Origin: an uncultured Lachnospiraceae bacterium
Lineage (GTDB): Bacteria; Bacillota; Clostridia; Lachnospirales; Lachnospiraceae
Length of the DNA stretch: 64,000 nt
Direction: 5' to 3'
NCBI GenBank assembly: GCA_902476645.1
Contig: CABSEG010000003.1
Location: 41,744-105,743, forward strand
Notes under the pieces: generated by a model
What the model was told of the DNA's origin: nothing
Database searches by the model: none
The model's input: the letters and a program-made list of their open reading frames with translations, nothing else
Made by a program: the position numbers and the translations under genes
Shown here: in pieces, positions 1-9,484 of the stretch
Position numbering within the stretch: the stretch's first letter is position 1
How the letters are laid out: each line of letters opens with the position of its first letter

Positions 1-3000
1 CCCAATTCAGCGGCTATGCCCATTGAAAAGGATGCAAAATTTGACTTCTCTATCTGGACCAGAGCGGACGCGTCCTATGCGGGAACCATGAAGGTACGGG
101 TGGTAAATGAAGCGGGAGATCCCATCACGGATGAGCAGGAAATCACCCTGGTGAACGATGGGGAATGGCAGAAGGCGACGGCCGTTCTGACAGGTACCAA
201 GACAAAAAAAGGAAAAATAGAAGTAACCATTACCGGCGCAAAAGAGAATGACGTGCTGTATATGGATATGGTTTCCCTCAGCCCTCAGGATACCTATGGA
301 TACGGGGACAGAAATTATGCCTACGGAAAAGGAGTCCGCAAGGATCTGGTGGAAAAGCTGATGGCGTTACATCCCAGCTTCATCCGTTTCCCGGGCGGCT
401 GTATCATTGAGGGAAATTCCGGAAGAAACAGTTACTACAACTGGGAGCTGTCCATCGGGCCTCTGGAGGAGAGAAAGCCCATCGCAAACCACTGGGCCAG
501 CGATAACGGAAGCAATACCAGTACATACGGATATATGCAGTCCTTTGGTTTTGGCTACCATGAGATCTTGAAGCTTTGCGAGGATATGGGCGCAGAGCCC
601 TTCCCCATCTTAAGCGCAGGCGTATTCTGCCAGTTTGCAAATGGGGATGGAGCGCCGGCAGCCTCTGGAGCAGAGCTGGATAAGTTTGCGCAGCACGCTA
701 CCCATCTGATTGATTACTGCTGGGGCAGCCCCTTAAGCGAGGACGCCACCCAGAGAGAGTGGGCGACCAAGCGTGTGGAGAATGGACATGAAGATCCATT
801 TAACTTAAACTATATCGGAATCGGAAACGAAAACTGGGGAGACAAATACCTTAATAACTTCCAGTATATTAAAGAGTATGTGGAGAGTTATGTGGCAGAG
901 CATTATCCGGATAGAAAGATTACCATTATTTCCTCTTCCGGTCCGGCTGCCGAGGATGACAGTTACAAATACGCATGGGACTGGATGAATGAAAAGAATC
1001 CAGGAGAAACCCTGGTGGACGAGCATTACTATCAGTCCAAGGAATTCATGCTTAACAACGATGACCGCTACGATTATTATAGAAGACTGGAAGACGGCGG
1101 AAGCAACGTATTCTTAGGCGAGTACGCAACCCATCTGGGAAGCAGAAACAACAACCTGGAATCCGCTATCTGTGATGCAGCTTACATGACCGGCATTGAG
1201 CGAAACGGAGACATTGTACGTCACGCCTCTTACGCGCCGCTCTTTGAAAAGATTGGCAGCACCAACTGGACGCAGAACATGATTCGTTTCGATGAATATG
1301 ACAGTCTTGCGACACCTAACTACTATGTACAGCAGATGTTCTCCAACAACTACGGAGAACAGGTAGTAAATACCACCCTGGAAAAGAAGGGAGCAAACTA
1401 TTCACAGAACACAGGAAGCCCCATCATCGGTACCTGGGCGACAGCAGGATATGTAACCCATGTGAAGGTGACCAGAGAGGACGGAACGGTGCTCCTGGAC
1501 GATGATCTGAGTGACAACAGCGCAGGCTGGGAAGCTTTCCCGGGCAGCGGCGGAACCTTCCATATTTCCGATGGAAGGATGACGTTTAGCAATTCCGGCG
1601 GCATGAACTGTGTATGGCTTCCGGATACCGTAAACGATCCGGAATGGTATGACTATAAGGTAGAAGTCACCGCAGTGAAGACCGGAGGCGATGAAGGATT
1701 CCTGATAGGAGCCGGAGCAAAGGATAAGGACAACTATTTCTGGTACAATATGGGCGGATGGCAAAATACCAAGACATCCATAGAACGGGCCAGAACAAAC
1801 AGAGGAAAGGTAGAGCTTGGCAATAACTTCAAGTACGGATTTGTACCCATTAAGACAAATGAAGAAATGAACGTAACCTTTAACTATGGCGTGGGCGATA
1901 AGCTGGAGGCAGGCTATGTGTCTGAGAGCGTGGATCAGTCCAATGATTTCTCCGGAAACTTAAGACCCTACCAGAACGACATTTATCAGGTTGCTTCTAA
2001 GGATGATGAGTATCTCTATCTGAAGCTGGTAAATCATGACAGCTACGCAAAGGATATGACGATTTATTATCCCTGTGAGCTGACTTCTGACCAGGCTGAG
2101 GTGATCTGCCTGTCCGGAGATCCCAATGCAGTCAACAATATTGGCAGTGAGCAGGTGGCTCCGGTGACTACCCGGGCTACGATTGAGAATCAAGAACTGA
2201 AATATCTGGTTCCGGCCATGTCCTTTACGATTATTAAGGTTGCTTACCAAGACAGACAGAATGCCGTAACGGATCTCTCATTGGATAAAACGTCGGCGGA
2301 GCTTGAAGTGGGACAGAGCATAACCCTTACCGCTCAGGTTACGGTTGACGGGATTGCCGATAAGACTGTGACTTGGACCAGCAGTGACCGTTCGGTGGCA
2401 ACGGTTCAGGATGGAAAGGTAACCGCTTTAAAGGCTGGTACTGCCCTTATCACGGCAAAGGCGGGAGATAAGACGGCAACCTGCAGTATAACGGTGAAGG
2501 ATAAGGCTCCTGTACCCGGAACAGACGATCAGAAGCCTGGCACCACACCTGGAACAGACAATCAGAAACCGGGTGGAAGCGAACAGACGGTAACCCCGAA
2601 GATTCGGTTGAATGCAAAGAGCATCCCGCTGAAGGTAAAGCAGACCACAAAAGCAGTAGTAATCAAATCTTCTGCAATCAAAGGGGATAAAATCAAATCC
2701 GCGAAGAGCAGCAATAAGAAAGTTGCAGTCGCAAAGGTGAAAAAGGGTAAATTGCTCATTACCGGAAAGAAAAAAGGAACCGCCACCATTACGGTTACCA
2801 GTGCCAAGGGAGCTACCGCGAAGGTGAAGGTGCGTGTACAGAAGAAGAAAGTGGTCACCAAGAGCCTGAAGATGAGCAAAAAGAAGCTTGTCCTGAAGAG
2901 AGGAAAGAAAGCGAAGCTGCAGGTAGCGAGAAAGCCCATTACCGGAGTAGAAAAATTGAAATTCAGCAGTTCCAATAAGAAGGTAGTAACCGTATCCGCA

Positions 3001-3096
3001 AAGGGTGTGGTAAGGGCCAGAAAGAAAGGAAGGGCCACTATTACCGTCAGAACGGCCAACAATAAGAAAGCTGTTTGCAGAATTACAGTCAGGTAA
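1..3096 (+). CDS. Secreted GH51 alpha-L-arabinofuranosidase with Big_2 and Lys-rich repeats, 5' truncated
   Basis: Partial gene: the frame is open from base 1, so the true start and signal peptide lie outside the window. The catalytic part has the GH51 pattern RFPGGC, then GNENWG, then LGEYA. Counting from base 1, E277 in GNENW is the likely acid/base and E374 in LGEY the likely nucleophile. This family removes arabinofuranosyl side chains from arabinan and arabinoxylan. A concanavalin-like domain follows (about bases 1490-1950), then a Big_2 domain (about 2266-2500, TWTSSDRSVATV). Next come a Pro/Gly linker with two PGTD-N-QKPG copies and about 170 residues of very Lys-rich Big-like repeats that run to the stop. 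The basic tail suggests attachment to the anionic cell wall (inference). Hydrolase class is secure; the exact substrate is not. Confidence 0.85.
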   Translation, partial: PNSAAMPIEKDAKFDFSIWTRADASYAGTMKVRVVNEAGDPITDEQEITLVNDGEWQKATAVLTGTKTKKGKIEVTITGAKENDVLYMDMVSLSPQDTYGYGDRNYAYGKGVRKDLVEKLMALHPSFIRFPGGCIIEGNSGRNSYYNWELSIGPLEERKPIANHWASDNGSNTSTYGYMQSFGFGYHEILKLCEDMGAEPFPILSAGVFCQFANGDGAPAASGAELDKFAQHATHLIDYCWGSPLSEDATQREWATKRVENGHEDPFNLNYIGIGNENWGDKYLNNFQYIKEYVESYVAEHYPDRKITIISSSGPAAEDDSYKYAWDWMNEKNPGETLVDEHYYQSKEFMLNNDDRYDYYRRLEDGGSNVFLGEYATHLGSRNNNLESAICDAAYMTGIERNGDIVRHASYAPLFEKIGSTNWTQNMIRFDEYDSLATPNYYVQQMFSNNYGEQVVNTTLEKKGANYSQNTGSPIIGTWATAGYVTHVKVTREDGTVLLDDDLSDNSAGWEAFPGSGGTFHISDGRMTFSNSGGMNCVWLPDTVNDPEWYDYKVEVTAVKTGGDEGFLIGAGAKDKDNYFWYNMGGWQNTKTSIERARTNRGKVELGNNFKYGFVPIKTNEEMNVTFNYGVGDKLEAGYVSESVDQSNDFSGNLRPYQNDIYQVASKDDEYLYLKLVNHDSYAKDMTIYYPCELTSDQAEVICLSGDPNAVNNIGSEQVAPVTTRATIENQELKYLVPAMSFTIIKVAYQDRQNAVTDLSLDKTSAELEVGQSITLTAQVTVDGIADKTVTWTSSDRSVATVQDGKVTALKAGTALITAKAGDKTATCSITVKDKAPVPGTDDQKPGTTPGTDNQKPGGSEQTVTPKIRLNAKSIPLKVKQTTKAVVIKSSAIKGDKIKSAKSSNKKVAVAKVKKGKLLITGKKKGTATITVTSAKGATAKVKVRVQKKKVVTKSLKMSKKKLVLKRGKKAKLQVARKPITGVEKLKFSSSNKKVVTVSAKGVVRARKKGRATITVRTANNKKAVCRITVR

Positions 3097-3110
3097 ATCA
3101 GGCTTTACAG

Positions 3111-3137
3111 GGCCGGAGGATCTTATGTCCTCCGGCC
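3111..3137 (+). terminator. Hairpin after the GH51 gene
   Basis: A perfect 10-bp stem (GGCCGGAGGA with TCCTCCGGCC, 7-base loop) starts 14 bases after the stop. The T-tract after it is weak (TTGATG), so termination may be partial. Confidence 0.6.
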
Positions 3138-3157
3138 TTGATGATGAAAAAGATACT

Positions 3158-3185
3158 TTGCAATGGAAGGAAAGTATATTATACT
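3158..3185 (+). promoter_or_regulatory. Candidate SigA promoter for the sugar-binding lipoprotein
   Basis: TTGCAA (3158-3163), a 16-base spacer and TATACT (3180-3185) lie 72 bases before the start codon of the binding-protein gene and just after the hairpin of the preceding gene. Confidence 0.5.
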
Positions 3186-3257
3186 GAGGAAAGAAGCATG
3201 GGAACCGCTGCCGAGCAGGGAAGGCAGCGCAAGAAATGACGAAGATAGGTAAGAAGC

Positions 3258-4250
3258 ATGAAGAAAAAAGCAGCAGGCATTCTAATAGGTATATTGGCGG
3301 CGGCCGGGACACTCGCCGGCTGTGCGGCGAGACAGCCCGCACAGGAGGAAGAAGAGAAAGATTTGATTACTGTAGGCTTTTCCCAGGTGGGAGCGGAATC
3401 AGACTGGAGAATTGCCAATACAGAGTCCATGAAGGAGGCCCTCAGTGAGGAAAATGGTTTTGAGCTGATTGTCTCAGACGCCCAGCAGAAGCAAGAAAAT
3501 CAGACAAAGGCCATCCGGGATTTTATCTCCCAGGAGGTGGATGTGATTGTTCTGGCCCCCGTGACGGAGGACGGATGGGAGACGGTTCTGGAGGAAGCTA
3601 AGGAGGCAGAGATCCCGGTGATTGTAATGGATCGGATGATCGACGTGGACGACCCATCTCTGTATACTTGCTGGGTGGGCTCTGACTTTAAGCAGGAGGG
3701 CATTGACGCGGCCAATTGGCTGGTCTCCTACATGGAAGAACAGGGACGGGGAGACGAGCAGCACAATATTGTGGTTCTAAAGGGAACCATCGGTTCTTCG
3801 GCTCAGATCGGACGCTCCGAGGGGTTTAATGAGACCATTGTAAAATACAGGAATTATAAGATTCTTACTCAGCAGAATGGTGAGTTCACCCAGGCCAGAG
3901 GACGCAAAGCCATGGAGGAGTGTCTGGAGGAATATCAGGATATTGACGTGGTGGTTTCCCAGAACGACAATATGTCCTTCGGGGTAATCCAGGCTTTAAA
4001 GGCAGCCGGAAAGAAGCCGGGGGAAGATGTGGTGATCATCTCCTTCGACGCGGTGAGAGCTGCTTTTGAGGCTATGATCCGGGGAGAATTGAACGTATGC
4101 ATAGAGTGTAATCCACTGCATGGCCCAAAGGTGGCAGAACTGGCCAAAAAGATTGTGGCAGGGGAAAAAGTAGATAAAGTGCAGTATATGGAGGAAGGGA
4201 TCTATCCGGCAGAAACCGCCGAACAAGAGCTTCCCAACAGAAAATATTAA
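3258..4250 (+). CDS. Sugar ABC transporter substrate-binding lipoprotein (YtfQ/RbsB type)
   Basis: A 330-residue periplasmic-binding-protein-like lipoprotein. The N-terminus is a lipoprotein signal ending in LAGC (Cys22). The mature part starts ITVGFSQVGAESDWR, typical of YtfQ-type galactofuranose and related sugar binders, and continues with DVIVLAPV and PVIVMDR, the hallmarks of peripla_BP_4. No permease or ATPase gene lies beside it, so it is an orphan here. It could feed a transporter encoded elsewhere or sense sugar for a kinase. The arabinofuranosidase just upstream makes a furanose ligand such as arabinofuranose attractive (inference). A spaced Shine-Dalgarno (AGGTAAG) precedes the ATG. 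Confidence 0.85.
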   Translation: MKKKAAGILIGILAAAGTLAGCAARQPAQEEEEKDLITVGFSQVGAESDWRIANTESMKEALSEENGFELIVSDAQQKQENQTKAIRDFISQEVDVIVLAPVTEDGWETVLEEAKEAEIPVIVMDRMIDVDDPSLYTCWVGSDFKQEGIDAANWLVSYMEEQGRGDEQHNIVVLKGTIGSSAQIGRSEGFNETIVKYRNYKILTQQNGEFTQARGRKAMEECLEEYQDIDVVVSQNDNMSFGVIQALKAAGKKPGEDVVIISFDAVRAAFEAMIRGELNVCIECNPLHGPKVAELAKKIVAGEKVDKVQYMEEGIYPAETAEQELPNRKY

Positions 4251-4261
4251 GCAGCTTGCCC

Positions 4262-4960
4262 TTATGGATGAAGCTTTTTTGTAGCTGCAAATACCTGCTC
4301 AATAGCCTTGGTATAATGGGGGGACAAAGAGACGCTCATGCCATTGACCAGCGTCAGCAAATTTCCGGTTCGTTCCAGGATATAGTGCGTATTCACCACA
4401 TAGGATCTGTGACAGCGGATAAAGTAGGAGGGGCATTGATCCAGAGCCCATGTCAGAGAACATTTGACACTGGTTTTGCCCAGGTGTGTGTGAAGATGAA
4501 CATAATGACCGATACTCTCAAAAAAATAGATCGTATCAAAGGGAATCCGTTTGCTGATTCCCCGGTAGGAAAACAGAAAAAACTCCGTAGCTTTCTTATT
4601 CCATGCATACTCCAGGCATTCCTTCACGTCCTCCGGACGAAGGGGCTTTAGATAGTAACGATAGGCATTCACCTGATATCCCTCAATAGCCCTGTCGGGT
4701 TTATCTGCAATAAAGATCAAAGTGTTCTTATATCCCTTTTTCAAAAGCTGTCTGGCGGAAAGAATTCCGTCCACATCCAGGGTCATATCAATGAAGATCA
4801 GATCATATTCTTCGGGGGATGTCATGGTCTCAAAAAAAACGCCGACAGATGAAAAAATCGAAACGGTAGGGGCGGCTTTCCCCTGGGCCCAAGATAAAAT
4901 CATCTCTTTTAAGGCATAGGCATATACAATTTCATCTTCTAAAATGGCAATCTTTAGCAT
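4262..4960 (-). CDS. LytTR-family response regulator (orphan)
   Basis: The N-terminal half is a receiver domain (KIAILEDE at the start; phosphoacceptor Asp in LIFIDMTLD). The C-terminal half is a LytTR DNA-binding domain (YFFESIGHYVHLHT, FIRCHRSYVVN). Three ATG codons in a row begin at 4966, 4963 and 4960. The run of seven G lies directly against the first, so the third has the better spacing and is used here. It is 127 bases downstream of the ABC exporter gene on the same strand, and no histidine kinase is nearby. LytTR regulators often control bacteriocin and quorum peptide loci, and bind 9-bp direct repeats about 21 bp apart. It is the leading candidate to control the peptide island to its right (inference). 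Confidence 0.88.
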   Translation of the reverse strand: MLKIAILEDEIVYAYALKEMILSWAQGKAAPTVSIFSSVGVFFETMTSPEEYDLIFIDMTLDVDGILSARQLLKKGYKNTLIFIADKPDRAIEGYQVNAYRYYLKPLRPEDVKECLEYAWNKKATEFFLFSYRGISKRIPFDTIYFFESIGHYVHLHTHLGKTSVKCSLTWALDQCPSYFIRCHRSYVVNTHYILERTGNLLTLVNGMSVSLSPHYTKAIEQVFAATKKLHP

Positions 4961-5093
4961 CATCATCCCCCCCTGGCATCTTTTCTTAACGGTATCTTTT
5001 GTATTTAATTATTTTAAAAATATAATACCACACTTCTTTTTAAATTTCCACTATATTTATTCCTTTTTTTGTAAATAAAAAAGAATTATAGAA

Positions 5094-6737
5094 TTAACGT
5101 TTTACTGTGGTCACCTTAGTGATTTTACCGGAGGATAAATAGATGATTCTATCCACATAGGAGAGGATCTCCTTCCTGTGAGTGACAATAAAATAAAAAT
5201 CGTAATCCCGGTTCTCTTTTATAAACAGATTAAACCGCTCTTCCGATTCCCGGTCATAGTTTGACGTGGCCTCATCCAGGATCAAAATCTGAGATCTGCG
5301 GTTTAGGGCCCGCAAAAGAGCTACCTTTTGACGTTCTCCGCCGGATAGTTTTGTCCCCTCGCTTCCCACGGTGGTATCAAATCGGGATTCCAGTTTTTCA
5401 ATGGCTTCTGTACAAAAATCCGCCTGATCCAGACCGTGGGCGGGGGTTTTGGAATCCATAAGGATATTCTCCATCACAGTACCACGAAACAGGTGGGCGT
5501 TTTGGGAAACCACACTGAACTTCTTCCGGTATTCTTCAATATTGTATTCCCCAATGGGAATCCCATTTACCAGAATCTCCCCCTGGCAGGGTTCACACAA
5601 TCCCAGGAGAAGACGGATCAGCGTCGTCTTCCCGCAGCCGTTGTCTCCTACCAGGGCGATCTTTTCCCCCCGGCGCGCGCTAAAGCAGATGTTTTGTAAA
5701 ACCATGCGATGGGCAAAGCGAACGGAGACATTGCGAAATTCAATCTTGGAGATCACCTTCTCCGGTAGCAGAGTAGACCCGTAATTTTCCTCTTCCAGAT
5801 CAAAAAATTTCCGGATATCCTCCACACTGGGCTTGATCTTCTTTAAGGTCACCCGCAAATCCATAATGGCGTCTATAGGTACCAGCAGGTAAGAGGAAAA
5901 GGATAAAAAAGTCACCAGGCTGCCCAAGGTGATTTCTCCACGTATCATAAACATCACGCCGGGAAGATACATCAGACTGGTAAAGGCCAGCTCAATCATG
6001 CGCATAACACGGGTATTTTTTGCGGTTAAAAGGGAGAGGTCCTTTGTAGCCTCATTGATGCGTTCCACATATTCTCCGTATTCCCTGGTTTTTTCAGACT
6101 GGAGATTCCAGAGTTTTATATCGATAATCCCCGAAAGAATATCAGAAAACCAGGAATTGTAGTCCTTATGGGCCTCCATCAGACGTTTCCCCAAGCGTTC
6201 CGCCTCAGCCCGTACCCACAGGTTAAACAAAACCTTAATGGGAATTAACAGCGCAAGGATCAAAGCCAGACGCCAGTTCAGAATAAATAGCCCCACCGCA
6301 GCCCCTGCAGCCTTGCATATTATCATCACAATGATCATACAATTACTGCTGATAATGCTCATAATGCTGTCAATGTTATATAAAGCGTCCCCAATAGTTT
6401 TATAAAATCCCTGCTCTTCATAGTACTTAGGACTCATCTTCAGACCATGGGTCAGAGCCTTTACTTTCAGGGCTTTCCCTATGGAGTTTGCCACCTGAAG
6501 TTCCTGCCTTGTCTGACTATACTGGACGATATTGTCCAGCAAGTAGAGTAGAATCAAAGACAAGACGCAGTAGAAGACAATCTTACTATTTTTTTCAATT
6601 AAACCCAGGTCAATCAGGTAACGGTTCACAAAGGGAGTTACAGCATTAAAAACAGATACTAATATAGAAAAAAATATCATGATACATATAGCGGAGATAT
6701 AAGGCTTAAACAGCTTATAAATGTCACGAATTTTCAT
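5094..6737 (-). CDS. ABC exporter with fused membrane and ATPase domains
   Basis: A 547-residue half-transporter. The N-terminal 300 residues carry about six membrane segments. The C-terminal nucleotide-binding domain has Walker A GDNGCGKTT, Q-loop VVSQNAHLF, signature LSGGERQK, Walker B ILILDEATS and H-loop VTHRKE. There is no N-terminal C39 peptidase domain, so it does not itself cut a double-Gly leader. The Shine-Dalgarno AAAGGAG precedes the start. It is transcribed away from the radical SAM gene and shares a 222-base regulatory region with it. The likely role is export of the modified peptide, or of a toxic product, across the membrane as a homodimer (inference from position). Confidence 0.88.
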   Translation of the reverse strand: MKIRDIYKLFKPYISAICIMIFFSILVSVFNAVTPFVNRYLIDLGLIEKNSKIVFYCVLSLILLYLLDNIVQYSQTRQELQVANSIGKALKVKALTHGLKMSPKYYEEQGFYKTIGDALYNIDSIMSIISSNCMIIVMIICKAAGAAVGLFILNWRLALILALLIPIKVLFNLWVRAEAERLGKRLMEAHKDYNSWFSDILSGIIDIKLWNLQSEKTREYGEYVERINEATKDLSLLTAKNTRVMRMIELAFTSLMYLPGVMFMIRGEITLGSLVTFLSFSSYLLVPIDAIMDLRVTLKKIKPSVEDIRKFFDLEEENYGSTLLPEKVISKIEFRNVSVRFAHRMVLQNICFSARRGEKIALVGDNGCGKTTLIRLLLGLCEPCQGEILVNGIPIGEYNIEEYRKKFSVVSQNAHLFRGTVMENILMDSKTPAHGLDQADFCTEAIEKLESRFDTTVGSEGTKLSGGERQKVALLRALNRRSQILILDEATSNYDRESEERFNLFIKENRDYDFYFIVTHRKEILSYVDRIIYLSSGKITKVTTVKR

Positions 6738-6810
6738 AGTCGGCTCCTTTCAGGAATGAAAAACGTAGTTTTTCTTTATAATAATAAAAAAGAAGACAAA
6801 AGTAAATAAC

Positions 6811-6910
6811 TGTGCACGAAAAGCGTAAAATCGTTCACGAAATTAATCGTGCACGAATATATACAATTCACGCACAAAGTATTCCAATATTTAAAAATAT
6901 TTAGTATAAT
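6811..6910 (+). promoter_or_regulatory. Promoter P1 of the peptide island with four-site operator
   Basis: The -10 TATAAT is at 6905-6910 inside TTTAGTATAAT. The -35 position holds TTCCAA (6882-6887), 17 bases upstream, inside ACAAAGTATTCC. Upstream are four TGCACG/TTCACG words starting at 6813, 6834, 6850 and 6867. The first two are 21 bp apart, which fits LytTR direct-repeat spacing. The same layout recurs at 14988-15087. Transcription would start near 6917 and run into the radical SAM gene. The operator also lies upstream of the divergent exporter gene. Confidence 0.7.
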
Positions 6911-6959
6911 AGAGCAACAAGAGAACCGTGATAACTGAATAAATCTGAAGGAGGAGAGC

Positions 6960-8393
6960 ATGACAGATAAAAATTCTATAATTTTCAGAACCTTTCGGAC
7001 GTATAAAAACGCCTATGTATATGACCGGCATACCAATTCCGTGGTGGCCGTATCAGAAGAAGAGTATCAGGAGCTCAGACAGGTGGAAAAGGGACTTATG
7101 AAACCGGAAGAGAGCGCTGCGATTGCGAAATATCAAAAGCAGGGGATGTTTCAGCCCAATATCGTAAAAGAGCTGCGGCATCCTCAGACGGATATTATTG
7201 AGCATAATTCTGAACGGAAACTGCAGCAGTTGATTTTACAGGTTACACAACAGTGTAATCTGCGGTGTGAGTACTGCGCATATTCCGGGATATATGAGGG
7301 AAACAGGACGCATTCTTCTAAGAGAATGAGCTTTGAGACGGCCAAAAAGGCCATTGATTTCTTCTTTGATCACAGTGTGGAAAATTCTGAGGTGGCCATT
7401 GGATTTTACGGTGGAGAGCCGCTTTTGGAGTTTGATCTGATTACCAAATGTGTGGAGTATATTAAGGAGAAAAATGAGGGCAAGGAAGTCCGGTTGGGAA
7501 TGACTACAAACGGCACGCTATTGGAGGGTAAACGGGCAGAGTTTTTGGCAGAAAACCGATTTAGCATTGGCATTAGCCTGGATGGTTCTAAGAAAGAGCA
7601 TGATGCCTGCAGAAAATTTCCGGACGGATCGGGTTCCTTTGATCTGGTTATGAATCATGTAAAGCAGTTGGAGGAGCGATATCCAGATTATGTGAAGGAC
7701 TGTGTGAAATTTTTCACCACCGTGAATCCGTACATGGATCTGGGATGCGTATTGGAATACTTTAATGCAAGCGATGTAATCAACAATGATGCCATCCTGT
7801 TTAATAATATGGTATCCGTTGGACTGAAGGATGAGGTTTCCTATGAGGAGTCTTACTTCCAGGTGAGAAGTTATGAATATATTAAAACCTTATTTTCTAT
7901 GATTGGAAAATTAGATAGGAAGTATGTGAGCCGTCTGATGGTTGATTCCAGAGCAAGAGCTGTTCGGAGATGGAAAAGCCTACATAAAAAGACAGAAATA
8001 GGTCCAATGGAATATCAGGCGGGGCCCTGTATGCCAGGGATACTTCGGTTGTTTGTGCGTTATGACGGAAGTTTTTTCCCATGTGAACGAGTAAATGAAA
8101 ATCTGGATTATTACCAGATCGGTTCCGTGGATGATGGGTTCTACCTGGACCGGATGAAAAACTTACTGAATCTGGGAAAGCTGACAGAGGAAGAGTGCAA
8201 AGAGTGCTGGAACTTGCGTAATTGTCTCATGTGTTCCAATCAAATCGAATTTCACGGAAATGACAGGCCTTGTAAGAAGGATAAGTTGGAGGTCTGTAGA
8301 GGGAATAAGAAAGAAACAGAGTTTGAGTTATACCAGCAGTGTGTACTGAGGGAGTTTGGTTATACACCAGAAGCAAAGGAGATGTGGAGATGA
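6960..8393 (+). CDS. Radical SAM/SPASM peptide maturase (CcpM-like)
   Basis: A 477-residue enzyme. The radical SAM cluster motif is C99-x3-C103-x2-C106 (TQQCNLRCEYCAYSG), followed by the SAM-binding GFYGGEPLLE. The C-terminal SPASM region has many Cys (GPCMPG, FFPCERV, CKECWNLRNCLMC, CKKD, CRGN) able to hold auxiliary iron-sulfur clusters. The first 95 residues resemble the leader-recognition region of peptide maturases (YKNAYVYDRHTN). Such enzymes install thioether or carbon-carbon links on ribosomal peptides. Four genes downstream is a five-Cys peptide, the likely substrate. I recognise the set as the clostridial Cys-rich-peptide maturase family called CcpM in public annotation (from memory). 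A strong Shine-Dalgarno (AAGGAGGAG) precedes the ATG. The stop overlaps the next start. Confidence 0.9.
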   Translation: MTDKNSIIFRTFRTYKNAYVYDRHTNSVVAVSEEEYQELRQVEKGLMKPEESAAIAKYQKQGMFQPNIVKELRHPQTDIIEHNSERKLQQLILQVTQQCNLRCEYCAYSGIYEGNRTHSSKRMSFETAKKAIDFFFDHSVENSEVAIGFYGGEPLLEFDLITKCVEYIKEKNEGKEVRLGMTTNGTLLEGKRAEFLAENRFSIGISLDGSKKEHDACRKFPDGSGSFDLVMNHVKQLEERYPDYVKDCVKFFTTVNPYMDLGCVLEYFNASDVINNDAILFNNMVSVGLKDEVSYEESYFQVRSYEYIKTLFSMIGKLDRKYVSRLMVDSRARAVRRWKSLHKKTEIGPMEYQAGPCMPGILRLFVRYDGSFFPCERVNENLDYYQIGSVDDGFYLDRMKNLLNLGKLTEEECKECWNLRNCLMCSNQIEFHGNDRPCKKDKLEVCRGNKKETEFELYQQCVLREFGYTPEAKEMWR

Positions 8394-9469
8394 AAAATAT
8401 ATGGTTTTTCCCGTATCACCCGGATATGGATTTACTAATAGAACAGAGATCCAGATTAAAGGATGTAACCATTCTAGGTATATCTTCTTATAAGGAAGAT
8501 GCAGTACTGGTAGATCCTTTAAATAATATACTGGGAAGCAGCGGGAACTTTGAAAAGGGATTGGCAGAATGCGATCAGCTTGTGTTATTAGAGAATTATA
8601 GAAACTGTAAAACGGAAAAATACTATGAGATGATGGAAAAAGCCATTTCTGCCGGGGTTCAGGTAGTCCTTGTACCGCAGCTTGCGAAGACTCTGGAGCT
8701 GAAGTCTTATCAGGGTCAGTATACCTTGCTTCAGAAAACTCATAAAGTAACCCTTTCCGAGCCTGGAGGATGGGAGGTTTTGGAGCAAAGAAAGTACATG
8801 ATAAAGACTCCTGTAATTGTGGTATTCGGAATGGGAAAACATTGTAATAAATTTCAAAATCAGCTTTTTCTAAAAGAGATTTTGGATGGAGACGGATATC
8901 ATGGGGTGTGGATTTCCTCGAATCCTCTTGGGGCTTTGTTTGGAAGTTATACATTACCGGAGTTTTTATTTGATGAGCATTTAGCGATGGCAGAAAAAGT
9001 ACTTCGGATGAACGAATATTTATACAGTTTAGAATTGGAGAAAAAGCCGGATGTTTTTCTCATAGGCGTACCAGAGGGGATTGCTGAATTTGAAAAGTAC
9101 GAGTTCCACCATTTTGGCGAGTATGCATTGGTGATTGGAAGCGCAGTCTCCGTGGACAGTGCTGTATTTTGTACTTACTATTTAGATGCTCCCATAAGAA
9201 AAGGAATAGAACAGGTAGCTTATCATAGCAAAGAAAAATTTGGATTTCCAGTGGATATGGTTTCTGTGGGAAGAACACAATATGAAATGATAGATGGGAG
9301 AATTGAAATGATTTATTCATTTCTAAGTAAGGAATATGCGCAGAAGCATTATAATCCAGCAGATGATTTGGGAAAGTTTTTAGCAGAAGTCTGGAATACA
9401 GAACAACTTACAGCAGCAATGGAAAAATTGGTTGTTGGAAAGCTTGAGGAAAATGCAGAGGCAATATAG
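8390..9469 (+). CDS. Peptide maturation system protein (TIGR04066-like family)
   Basis: A 359-residue protein of unknown biochemistry. The start at 8390 is chosen because ATGA overlaps the maturase stop, which gives translational coupling. It begins KNIWFFPYHPDMDLL; residues 1-130 form one region, and from about residue 140 there is a beta-strand/loop pattern (TPVIVVFGMGKHCNKFQ) like a nucleotide-binding fold, though no canonical P-loop is present. I recall this family as present almost only in clostridial Cys-rich peptide loci, next to the radical SAM enzyme; its reaction is not known to me. The spacing of its C-terminal half resembles the C-terminal domain of the subtilisin-like protein at 15817, so both may bind the same partner. 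The gene is visibly more AT-rich than the flanking housekeeping genes. Confidence 0.75.
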   Translation: MKNIWFFPYHPDMDLLIEQRSRLKDVTILGISSYKEDAVLVDPLNNILGSSGNFEKGLAECDQLVLLENYRNCKTEKYYEMMEKAISAGVQVVLVPQLAKTLELKSYQGQYTLLQKTHKVTLSEPGGWEVLEQRKYMIKTPVIVVFGMGKHCNKFQNQLFLKEILDGDGYHGVWISSNPLGALFGSYTLPEFLFDEHLAMAEKVLRMNEYLYSLELEKKPDVFLIGVPEGIAEFEKYEFHHFGEYALVIGSAVSVDSAVFCTYYLDAPIRKGIEQVAYHSKEKFGFPVDMVSVGRTQYEMIDGRIEMIYSFLSKEYAQKHYNPADDLGKFLAEVWNTEQLTAAMEKLVVGKLEENAEAI

Positions 9470-9484
9470 ATTTGGGGGCAAACT

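Noticed and set aside
2428..3342. Long minus-strand open frame of 304 codons opposite the Lys-rich repeats
   Set aside because: It is created by the codon bias of the repeat-rich plus-strand gene. It has no ribosome site, no recognisable domain and an implausible composition.
4256..4651. Plus-strand frame of 131 codons opposite the LytTR gene
   Set aside because: It lies wholly opposite a clear response regulator and has no family resemblance.
5094..6737. Exporter as a C39-peptidase bacteriocin transporter
   Set aside because: The protein starts directly with the membrane domain. No Cys protease domain is present, and the precursor has no double-Gly leader end.
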